Positions 16,597 through 23,776 of a stretch of DNA of 34,130 nucleotides are shown here, one piece after another; within the stretch, counting starts at the first letter, position 1, and each line of letters opens with the position of its first letter. The position numbers and the translations under genes were made by a program. Under the pieces are notes generated by a model. The model was not told the DNA's origin, searched no databases, and saw only the letters and a list, made by a program, of their open reading frames with translations. Source of the stretch: CAJXCL01 sp964394335 (GTDB lineage: Bacteria; Nitrospinota; Nitrospinia; CAJXCL01); assembly GCA_964394335.1 (NCBI GenBank), contig CAYMVZ010000014.1, positions 1-34,130 on the forward strand, given 5' to 3'.

Positions 16597-16797
16597 ATGT
16601 TTAACAGAAAACCAGAAGATTATTTACCTGTTTTTTGCAATAACTGTAGTTTTATAAAACGCAAGATGTTTAGCGGCAAGCGTTATTGCTCAAAATCGTG
16701 CAAATATAATCCAGCTACATCATACAGTGCCTGGAAAATCTGTTTCAATCCTGTAAGGGGGTATGCGCCGCAAAAAGATAGGAAAATTCCCGCATAG
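16597..16797 (+). CDS. Small Cys-rich (zinc-ribbon-like) protein, unrecognised
   Basis: This 66-residue protein has no family I recognise. The start is fixed by a strong AGAGGAGGAAG ribosome binding site; longer in-frame starts upstream lack one and would begin before the predicted transcription start. Cys14, Cys17, Cys31, Cys35 give a CxxC-x13-CxxxC arrangement, with one more Cys at 49, which could bind zinc or an iron-sulfur cluster. The sequence is basic (many Lys and Arg). A sigma-54 promoter precedes it. It lies between the sulfite reductase and the ferredoxin-NADP reductase and is transcribed toward the latter. Confidence 0.6.
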   Translation: MFNRKPEDYLPVFCNNCSFIKRKMFSGKRYCSKSCKYNPATSYSAWKICFNPVRGYAPQKDRKIPA

Positions 16798-16862
16798 TTT
16801 TATACCTTCCCTCATATATGAGCGAAGTTTTCAGGTATTTCTCAAAATTTAGGATAGCATAC

Positions 16863-17672
16863 TTACCAATACTTCTCCCTGTGAACATTTCCCGTTTCTT
16901 TTTTTTTATCTACATTAAATCCCTTTGAAACCAGAAGTTCGGAAACTTCCTCAACCATAAGGGGATTTCCACAGAGGAAGACATCGAAATTTTCAGGATT
17001 GAGCTCCAATCCGGTTTTTTCTTCTATGACACCAGACTCTACCAGAGCTTGAATGCGTCCGGTAAGTCCGCTCCATGACAAATCAGAAGAAGGTCGTGTA
17101 ATTGCCGGAATATAGAAAAAAAGCTCTGTCATTCTATCCAGGGTGGCAAGTTCATCTCTATAACCAAGATCCCAGGAGTAGCGTCCCCCTTGTAGGACAA
17201 CAAATTTTCTCGGTTCTTTTAAATTTAGCTCTGTGCGGATCATACTCATATAAGGAGCAAGGCCTGTTCCGGTGGCAACAAACAAAATATTCTTGTTACG
17301 CGGTGCTTTGTCAAGAGTGAACAATCCAACAGCCTTTTTGCCGATAAAAAGGCGGTCCTCCCTTTCAAGCGCAAATAGTCTTGGAGTTAACTGACCGCTT
17401 CTTACAATAGAGATATAGAATTCAAGATAGTCCTTTTCGATACTGGCCGAAGAGATAGAGTAAGCCCTTTTAAGAAGGGTCTCCTTATCATATGTTTTAT
17501 CTTCAGGATCTGACTCTTTTATACGTGGCTCATTGCTTGTAAGACCAAGCACTGTATATTGGCCCGGTTTAAAATCAAGCTTAATGTCATCCAATTTTAC
17601 ACGAATGATCATAAGACCTTGCGTTACCAAGATCTTTTGTATAATAGTCGCATTATATTTATCGACGCTCAT
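16863..17672 (-). CDS. Ferredoxin-NADP(+) reductase, copy 1
   Basis: This 269-residue flavoprotein is of the short bacterial ferredoxin/flavodoxin-NADP reductase type. The FAD site RAYSISSA begins at Arg69, the FKPGQYTVLG strand is at 34-43, the NADP-binding GTGLAP is at 135-140, and the late motif DVFLCGNPLMVEEV is present. It ends in Tyr-Trp, with the aromatic residue near the flavin. It passes electrons between NADPH and ferredoxin. Position near the sulfite reductase suggests it could feed that enzyme, though the two are not in one operon. A second copy of equal length, differing at about 33 residues (roughly 88 percent identical by eye), lies at 33243-34052. Confidence 0.93.
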   Translation of the reverse strand: MSVDKYNATIIQKILVTQGLMIIRVKLDDIKLDFKPGQYTVLGLTSNEPRIKESDPEDKTYDKETLLKRAYSISSASIEKDYLEFYISIVRSGQLTPRLFALEREDRLFIGKKAVGLFTLDKAPRNKNILFVATGTGLAPYMSMIRTELNLKEPRKFVVLQGGRYSWDLGYRDELATLDRMTELFFYIPAITRPSSDLSWSGLTGRIQALVESGVIEEKTGLELNPENFDVFLCGNPLMVEEVSELLVSKGFNVDKKKETGNVHREKYW

Positions 17673-18041
17673 TTATATATGTGAAAAGTTAATTAAAGTT
17701 TTAACTTTGTAATTCCTGTGCATTGCCAACACTATTTCCCCACCAGCAGCAAATATGCTCTCATCACTCATTAATCCTCAAAAAAAAGGGCTACAGGGGG
17801 CTTATTTCTGTAACCCTAAAGAGGATTAGATAATGAAAGTATTAACTGCTTGTTTTAATGATTGGACTCTGGAGATTTAAGAAGGATTCAAATAAATTAC
17901 TTAGCCTTTATCAGCAAAATTCAGTTGTCAGGGATCAGAGAACAATCAATTAAATTTGCAGCAGAGGACACTGAGCACGCTAATGAATTTTTCTTCCTGT
18001 GCGTCACCCCACTCATTTAAGTCTAACGCTTGATAGGCCAT
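17673..18041. other. Gene-free spacer upstream of ferredoxin-NADP reductase
   Basis: No gene is supported here. The notable structure is the nested stem-loop at 17772-17828. The rest is AT-rich and includes the likely promoter of the minus-strand reductase gene, but I could not place its boxes with confidence. Confidence 0.4.
17772..17828. other. Nested stem-loop
   Basis: An outer perfect 8-base stem TAATCCTC/GAGGATTA encloses an inner stem GGGCTACAG/CTGTAACCC with one mismatch and an 11-base loop. An A-run sits on one side. This could be a transcript leader or terminator structure or a repeat. No known RNA family was recognised. Confidence 0.4.
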
Positions 18042-18428
18042 TTAATGATTAATGCCGTAAAACATTAGAAATGTGCTTAATATTGCTATTGAAGTTATTG
18101 TGAAACTTAAATATACAGGTTTTACATGGACAGTCAGGCGACTCCCCAGCCACACCCCGGGTAAAGAACCCAAAAAAAGTAAAAACGCGACAGGAAAATT
18201 AATATTCCCATAAAACAGATAAACGGCAGAGCCAACTATTGTTAAAGGAAGGGCTATCGCGATACTGGTGCCAACCGTATTATTTGCAGATAGTTTGAAA
18301 AAACCGGTTAATATTGGTATTATAAGAATGCCGCTGCCTATGGAAGTCGACCCTATAAGAAGGCCGACAATTATACCAAAAAAAATGCCTCCGGTTTTCC
18401 TTATTAACGAAAATGTATCTTTACTGCT
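18042..18428 (-). pseudogene. Truncated TauE/SafE sulfite exporter remnant
   Basis: An open minus-strand frame of 128 codons encodes only the C-terminal half of a TauE/SafE (DUF81) permease: GGIFFGIIVGLLIGSTSIGS, then NNTVGTSIAIALPLTIVG, then LLFLGSLPGVWLGSRLTVHV. These are the conserved second-repeat motifs of the family. The frame begins after an in-frame stop with no good start codon or ribosome binding site, and the N-terminal half of the roughly 250-residue family is absent from the flanking DNA. I therefore call it a decayed gene. The family exports sulfite or organosulfonates, which fits the setting next to an SLC13 permease and sulfur genes. Confidence 0.75.
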
Positions 18429-18599
18429 TTAGTGAAAATATTGTTGCCCAAACGGCACATTTTTTAAGTAGCTGGTTAATGGGTCATATTTTAATTAGAG
18501 AGAATAAATATGCTGAATATTTTAATAACAAAGGGGTAACGTAATTTTTTATTTATTAAGGTTCACAAATTATAAAAAAATAAGGAGAGGACTATAAAG

Positions 18600-20573
18600 A
18601 TGTTCATTAAGAAAAAATCGATCCTTACTATGTTACTTATTCCTGCGTTTTTCTTTACATCAGCTATAGCTGTCTTTGGAAGTGATCTAAATTCTGCTCC
18701 GGAACCATTAAAGCTCACCACTGAAATGATAGTTGTTATGGGGGTTCTCTTTTTTGCCATCGCTCTTTTTATCTTCAAATGGGTGAGGGTCGATGTGGTT
18801 GGTATTATCATGATGGTGCTCCTCCCGATTTTAGGGTTGGTAACTCCAAATGAGGCTGTTAGCGGTTTAAGCAGTAACGCGGTAGTCTCAATAATAGCCG
18901 TAATAATCATTGGTGCTGGTCTGGATAAGACAGGGATTATGAATATTCTTACCCGAAATATTTTGAGGTTTGCGGGAAAAACAGAAATCCGGATAATTGC
19001 CCTTATTACAGGAACCGTTGCAGTTATTTCCAGTTTTATGCAAAATATAGGAGCGGCAGCACTCTTCATACCCACAGTCATAAGGGTTTCACGCCAAGTC
19101 AAAATACCTGTTTCGCGCCTGCTAATGCCTATGGGTTTCTGTGCAATTGTGGGTGGAACTATAACTCTTGTTGGAGCAAGTCCAACAATTTTGCTTAACG
19201 ACCTTCTGGATCAGGCCAACCAACTAAGTGATTTTGAGAAACCTCTGGAACATTTTGGACTCTTTACGCAAACGCCTATTGGCCTTGTCCTTGTAACAAT
19301 CGCGATTTTCTATTTTATCTTTTTTGGGAGATTCATCCTTCCCGATAAAAAAAGCGGAGAGTCTGAGAACGCATTGATTCCGCCAGCAATTGCTGATACC
19401 TATGGCGATGTTTGCGGTCTCCATGAATTACATATCCCGGAGAACTTTTGTGATGGGAAAACTCTTGAGGAGATAGAAACAGAGGCAAACCATCGGGTTT
19501 CTTTAGTTGCCGTTTCTCACACAAAAACACACCATAAAATTTTTGCTCCCACACGTTATGAAAATTTGTACAGAAATGATGATATTGCTGTCATTGGCTT
19601 TCCGGAAGATGTTAATAAATTCGCCTCTGATTTGGGTTTTACTTTATCCAAAGACCTTAATGTTTTTGCCGAGGACCTTTCTCCAAACAATGCTGGAATG
19701 CTTGAGGGTATTATTACACCTCGTTCTCAGCTTGTCGGAAAGACGATGCGTCAGGTTCGTTTCAGAAATACCTACGAGATAAACCCAGTTACTCTGTGCA
19801 GGAAAGGAGAAAGCATCTATAGTGATCTTTCCGATATTGAATTTCAGCCGGGTGATGCTTTACTCCTGTTTGGAAAATGGGAAAAGTTCCACATGTTGAA
19901 AGACAAACAGACATTCGTGTTTACTACTGACGTTAAAGGCGAAATAGTGAGAACGGAGAAAGCAAAGTTGGCGGTTTCATGGCTTGTTATAGCCCTGTTC
20001 CTTGTCATTGGTTTCAATCCTTTGATGGCAATGCTGGGTTATCCCGGATTAAAATTGTCGTTAGCGGTGTGTCTTCTAACAGGCGCTCTTGGAATGATTT
20101 TAACAAAGGTTATGACGGTGGACGAAGCGTATCAATCGGTGGACTGGATGACGATTTTTCTCCTGGCCGGCCTGATTCCTCTCGGCCTGGCGTTTCAAAA
20201 AACAGGAACAGCGGAATATATTGCTACCGGTATCATGAACTTGATCGGCAATGTACCGGTAATAGTATTTCTTGGAGTTGTAGGGATAATAACGTCATTT
20301 TTTACTCTGGTAGTTTCCAATGTTGGTGCTACGGTTTTGCTTGTGCCATTAACGATAAATATGGCGATTCAGACGGGAGCTGATCCCAGGATGGCTGCCC
20401 TGGTGGTGGCGCTTTCCGCTTCCAACACATTTATTATTCCCACTCATCAGGTTAATGCCCTCATAATGAGGCCAGGCGGTTACAGAACTGTTGATTACGT
20501 AAAGGCGGGCGCAGGAATTACAATTTTGTTTCTGACAGTCATGTTAACTATGCTGCACTTGTTCTATTTGTGA
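18600..20573 (+). CDS. SLC13-family anion permease with RCK_C domains
   Basis: This 657-residue membrane permease is of the SLC13/DASS type, which moves sulfate, thiosulfate or dicarboxylates with cations. Hydrophobic blocks at about residues 45-260 and 440-657 flank a soluble centre with two TrkA-C (RCK_C) domains, the second reading EGIITPRSQLVGKTMRQVRF and PGDALLLFG. Transport-core motifs SSFMQNIGAAALFIP, VGASPTILLNDLL and, in the second half, LVVSNVGATVLLVPL and SNTFIIPTHQVNALIMRPGG are present. The start is supported by TAAGGAGAGG 11 bases ahead. It is convergent with sat, so sulfate is a reasonable substrate, but this is inferred from context. Confidence 0.88.
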   Translation: MFIKKKSILTMLLIPAFFFTSAIAVFGSDLNSAPEPLKLTTEMIVVMGVLFFAIALFIFKWVRVDVVGIIMMVLLPILGLVTPNEAVSGLSSNAVVSIIAVIIIGAGLDKTGIMNILTRNILRFAGKTEIRIIALITGTVAVISSFMQNIGAAALFIPTVIRVSRQVKIPVSRLLMPMGFCAIVGGTITLVGASPTILLNDLLDQANQLSDFEKPLEHFGLFTQTPIGLVLVTIAIFYFIFFGRFILPDKKSGESENALIPPAIADTYGDVCGLHELHIPENFCDGKTLEEIETEANHRVSLVAVSHTKTHHKIFAPTRYENLYRNDDIAVIGFPEDVNKFASDLGFTLSKDLNVFAEDLSPNNAGMLEGIITPRSQLVGKTMRQVRFRNTYEINPVTLCRKGESIYSDLSDIEFQPGDALLLFGKWEKFHMLKDKQTFVFTTDVKGEIVRTEKAKLAVSWLVIALFLVIGFNPLMAMLGYPGLKLSLAVCLLTGALGMILTKVMTVDEAYQSVDWMTIFLLAGLIPLGLAFQKTGTAEYIATGIMNLIGNVPVIVFLGVVGIITSFFTLVVSNVGATVLLVPLTINMAIQTGADPRMAALVVALSASNTFIIPTHQVNALIMRPGGYRTVDYVKAGAGITILFLTVMLTMLHLFYL

Positions 20574-20673
20574 TGTTTATGCCCCCTGTTTTGGCCATAT
20601 CTTTCCAGCAGTCCCATGTCGAAGGATACCTGTTGTTCAGAGGGTTAACATGCCTTGTATTTCACCATATGAT

Positions 20674-20733
20674 CATAAAGCGGCAAGTTGCCGCAACCAA
20701 ATGGAGCTGCCGCTCCAGTGAACAAACAGAAAT
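20674..20733. repeat. Double-hairpin repeat, copy 2
   Basis: This is the second copy of the 60-base element at 7111-7170. Its first stem is GCGGCAA/TTGCCGC where copy 1 has GCGGAG/CTCCGC, so base pairing is kept while sequence changes. The second stem TGGAGC/GCTCCA and the linker AACCAAA are identical. It lies between the convergent SLC13 and sat genes, where it may act as a transcript end. Confidence 0.65.
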
Positions 20734-20825
20734 TTCTTTCAGAGCTAATCTCAGCTTTGCCAAAAAGAGAAGCTTTTACGGTGTAATAGTCTGTAGTGTT
20801 GCGTACCGTGGTCACTCCCTCATTT

Positions 20826-22043
20826 CTACTTTTCTCCTTCCGAGTATTTGTGGAGTTTAATCTCCACCTTTTCTTCAAGACCCGCATAGTAATCTTTTAA
20901 GATCTCCAATACCTCCGGGCGGCTGAAATGATTCGGAACTTCTTCATTCTCCGAAAGCATTTTTCTTAGTTTTGTGCCGCTCAGTAAAATCCTGTCGTCT
21001 TTTCCATGACAGCATGTTTTCATCGAGGCCATTCCATCGCATTTAACACAATAAAATGTCCAATCAATCTTGAGAGGTTTTAATTCAAGAGCGTCTTTTG
21101 GAATTTCATCAAAAATTTTGTGAGCATCAAAAGGACCGTAATATTCACCGACACCAGCATGATCCCGTCCCACGAGAAGATGACTGCAGCCATAGTTCTG
21201 TCTGAAAACAGCATGCAACAGCGCCTCACGGGGGCCGGCATATCGCATCTCCATGGGATAACCGGCCTGAATACAGGTGTTTTTTACAAAGTATTTATCA
21301 ATCAGGACGTTCACAGCTTTTACCCTTACTTCAGCGGGAATATCGCCAGATTTGAGCTTTCCCACCAATTGATGAATCAGAACACCATCACATATTTCAA
21401 TGGCTGTCTTCGCAAGATATTCATGAGACCGATGCATGGGATTTCTTAACTGTAATGCCGCCACAGTGCTCCATCCTTTTTCTTGAAATGCCTTTCTGGT
21501 TTCCGCAGGTCGCATATAAACATCTTTATATCGATCAGGGTAATAACTTTCACTAAATACTTTAACCGGTCCTGCCAGATTAATATCCCCCTGATCCATT
21601 ACTTTAATCACTCCGGGATGTTCCACATCATTTGTTTTAAAGATCTGCTTGCATTCATGAGCCTTGTCAATACTGTACTTTTCCTTAACAACCATGCTCC
21701 CCATGAGTTCACTGGTTTCATCGTCTATTAAAGCGATGCCATCTCCTTCTTTGATGTTGTCTCCCTGATCTTTGGTTGTTGAAAGAGTAATAGGAATCGG
21801 CCAGAAAAGACCGTTTGCTGTTTTGAAATTATCACAAACCCCTTGCCAATCATCTTTGCCCATGAACCCGTCAAGGGGTGTAAACGCACCAATGCCCATC
21901 ATAATCAAGTCGGAAGTTTCGCGAGAGACCATTTTAATTTGTGGTAGTGATTGAGCCTTTTTCTTTTCTTCCTCCAACTCAGCACCGGTTAATAATAAAA
22001 GTTTTAATTCTCCACCCCCATGCGGGGAAACTAACTTAGACAT
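20826..22043 (-). CDS. sat: Sulfate adenylyltransferase (ATP sulfurylase)
   Basis: Sat interconverts sulfate plus ATP and APS plus pyrophosphate, the step next to APS reductase. The 405-residue sequence has the active-site QLRNPMHRSH (198-207), with His204 and His207, and GRDHAGVG (292-299). A zinc-site set follows: Cys332, Cys335, Cys344 and His346 (CVKCDGMASMKTCCH). Length and motifs match the dissimilatory prokaryotic homo-oligomeric enzyme. A strong AAGGAGGGAAC site precedes the start. It is separated from qmoC by 372 bases with two repeat elements, so it may be transcribed separately. The reaction runs toward APS in sulfate reducers and toward ATP in sulfur oxidisers or disproportionators. 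Confidence 0.97.
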   Translation of the reverse strand: MSKLVSPHGGGELKLLLLTGAELEEEKKKAQSLPQIKMVSRETSDLIMMGIGAFTPLDGFMGKDDWQGVCDNFKTANGLFWPIPITLSTTKDQGDNIKEGDGIALIDDETSELMGSMVVKEKYSIDKAHECKQIFKTNDVEHPGVIKVMDQGDINLAGPVKVFSESYYPDRYKDVYMRPAETRKAFQEKGWSTVAALQLRNPMHRSHEYLAKTAIEICDGVLIHQLVGKLKSGDIPAEVRVKAVNVLIDKYFVKNTCIQAGYPMEMRYAGPREALLHAVFRQNYGCSHLLVGRDHAGVGEYYGPFDAHKIFDEIPKDALELKPLKIDWTFYCVKCDGMASMKTCCHGKDDRILLSGTKLRKMLSENEEVPNHFSRPEVLEILKDYYAGLEEKVEIKLHKYSEGEK

Positions 22044-22118
22044 GTTCCCTCCTTAAATGTTAATTTGAAATTGCAGATTTCAGATTGAAGCTTCCCGCAG
22101 CAACAGACTGTGTCGCAA

Positions 22119-22200
22119 TGTCATTCTGAGGCGTTAGCCGAAGAATCTCTTTTTTTAACTGGTTGATTTTATAAGATTCTTCACTTCGTTCAGAATGACA
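22119..22200. repeat. Inverted-repeat element of the TGTCATTCTGAG type
   Basis: Complementary arms TGTCATTCTGAGGCGTTAGC and, at the other end, CTTCGTTCAGAATGACA with inner AAGAATCT/AGATTCTT-like pairing form one hairpin of about 82 bases. It is related in design to elements A and B but belongs to the variant with CATTCTGA in place of CATTTCGA. Confidence 0.65.
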
Positions 22201-22260
22201 AATATGCGTTTTTTTGTATTTTTCCATGAGCGAATCTGCATAGCTATATTAGGACAAGAC

Positions 22261-22351
22261 ACAACCCCCTGTATCCCCCTTTTTTAAGGGGGAATTTGAG
22301 GAGAGAAAATTCCCCTCTAATAAGAGGGGTGTCCCTCCGGGACGGGGTGTG
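22261..22351. repeat. GC-rich multi-hairpin repeat
   Basis: The ends AACCCCCTGTATCCCCC and GGGACGGGGTGTGTT are imperfect inverted repeats. Within are three small hairpins: CCCCCTTTTTTAAGGGGG, CCCCTCTAATAAGAGGGG and GTCCCTCCGGGAC. It has the look of a widespread intergenic element and no coding capacity. Confidence 0.6.
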
Positions 22352-22415
22352 TTAAAAAACTTTGCTAAAAAATAAAGTTTTGCAAATTAGTAATATAGCG
22401 CAAAATATTTTTATG

Positions 22416-23546
22416 TTACGTACTGGCATTTTCTCTATTGGAATACTTTGAATAAACAATCGCAACGGTTCTATAAAATATATGTGCAAATTTAGAAAAA
22501 GGGGCATAAGCGAGTAAAAAGAATACAAAAACCAGGTGGATAAAATAGGTTGAATAAGCCACAACTGCTAAATCGCCTAATCGAAAAAGTTGGGCAAGGA
22601 TTCCTGTAATAACAGTTCCAAAAAGCACATTGATAAATGTCCAATCAAAGTAAGTAGAATTCCCGGTATTTTCAAGGTCTGTTAATCTTTTGAAAATAAT
22701 TAAAGAACATCCGATAAAAGCGGCAAGTGCGCTTACATTACCAAGTATTTTAACAGGATTGTTTAAAGGAAGAGGGGTTTCAATACCGAAAAGATATAAT
22801 AAAACAAGAACGAGGTTAGTGGTGGCAAATAAACCGAGAAATCCGAAAAAAATCAGGAGATGAGAAGTAAATCTTTTTTTGTTGGCTTCGCATTTTTTAA
22901 ATGAATCATGCTTTAATATTTCTATGATGGTTAAAAAAATGCTTTTTAAAATGTTTCCGCCGGAAGCAGAGTTTTTGCTATTATTATTTTCATTTAATGC
23001 TTTCCAAAACTTTAAAATTCCTGCTGATACTGAAATACCGGCAAAAATCGCGACAGGAATAAATACAAAATCAATAGCTTTTATCGGAAGAAATTTTGAA
23101 AATACTATTTCACCAATAGGAAAAGAAAATCCATTAACGAGGAATACTGTGAAGAGCAAAATTATAACCGGGATGGCAAATAACAAAGGCAAATACTTTA
23201 AATCGCTTAATGCTTTTCCAAAAAAAGATGGAAAGGCATATTCTTTAAAACTCAGGTTTCTAATCGCGGCTAACACATCGGATGGTTTAGCGCTTCTTGG
23301 GCAATAAATAGAGCAGTCATTACACTGATAGCAAAGCCATATATCGGGATTTTTTAATAACCTCTCTTTTAACCCCCATTGGGCCCAGATCATTTCTTTT
23401 CTCGGGAAAGGTGCATTGTCTGGCGAGACATTACATATGACGGAACAAGAAGCGCATTGATAACATTTTTGTAGGGATTCTCCTCCACTTTTTTTAATGG
23501 AGGTAACAAAATCCAGATCCGGCTCGATGTATTTGATGTCAGACAT
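22416..23546 (-). CDS. qmoC: Quinone-interacting oxidoreductase membrane subunit QmoC
   Basis: QmoC anchors the Qmo complex and exchanges electrons with the menaquinone pool. The N-terminal part has two HdrC-like 4Fe-4S sites, CYQCASCSVIC (Cys28, 31, 34, 38) and CYQCNDCSIYC (Cys72, 75, 78, 82). The remaining 270 residues form about six membrane segments of a NarI/HdrE-like cytochrome b domain, with candidate haem-ligand His residues near HLLIFFGFLG and YFIHLVFVFF. The length, 376 residues, is usual. A 230-base spacer separates it from qmoB, which is more than normal for this operon. Confidence 0.94.
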   Translation of the reverse strand: MSDIKYIEPDLDFVTSIKKSGGESLQKCYQCASCSVICNVSPDNAPFPRKEMIWAQWGLKERLLKNPDIWLCYQCNDCSIYCPRSAKPSDVLAAIRNLSFKEYAFPSFFGKALSDLKYLPLLFAIPVIILLFTVFLVNGFSFPIGEIVFSKFLPIKAIDFVFIPVAIFAGISVSAGILKFWKALNENNNSKNSASGGNILKSIFLTIIEILKHDSFKKCEANKKRFTSHLLIFFGFLGLFATTNLVLVLLYLFGIETPLPLNNPVKILGNVSALAAFIGCSLIIFKRLTDLENTGNSTYFDWTFINVLFGTVITGILAQLFRLGDLAVVAYSTYFIHLVFVFFLLAYAPFSKFAHIFYRTVAIVYSKYSNRENAST

Positions 23547-23776
23547 AGGTTATTCTAAAGTAAATATTCAAGCATTTAGGCTGAAGACTGAAGTAAAACA
23601 ACCATTTCACTATTAGCTATCTCAAAAGCCCAAAGTTTTGCGTGGTCTCGCATTGTTTTTTCTAATAGCCTTCTGCCTTCAGCCTGAGCGCCTGAGTAGT
23701 CACCATATTTTTTAGATAATCATGTTCATCCTGTTATCATGTCAAAAATAGTAGTTGGTTGTGGCCGAAGACCATA
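23547..23776. repeat. Spacer with inverted repeat between qmoB and qmoC
   Basis: Arms AGGCTGAAGACTGAAG (23578-23593) and CTTCTGCCTTCAGCCT (23670-23685) are inverted repeats with two mismatches and enclose about 76 bases. The rest holds a fragment ATCCTGTTATCATGTC like the repeat seen after accA. No gene is present. It looks like an insertion of repetitive DNA between two qmo genes. Confidence 0.5.

Larger units (their letters stand above)
22044..22415. other. Repeat-rich spacer between qmoC and sat
   Basis: This spacer holds the sat ribosome binding site and promoter and two inverted-repeat elements of different families (22119-22200 and 22261-22351). No gene is seen. Insertion of repeats here has probably separated sat from the qmo genes. 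Confidence 0.5.

Noticed and set aside
18563..19102. Minus-strand open frame of 179 codons opposite the SLC13 gene
   Set aside because: Hydrophobic runs mirror the membrane segments of the real gene on the other strand; no family match and no start signal.
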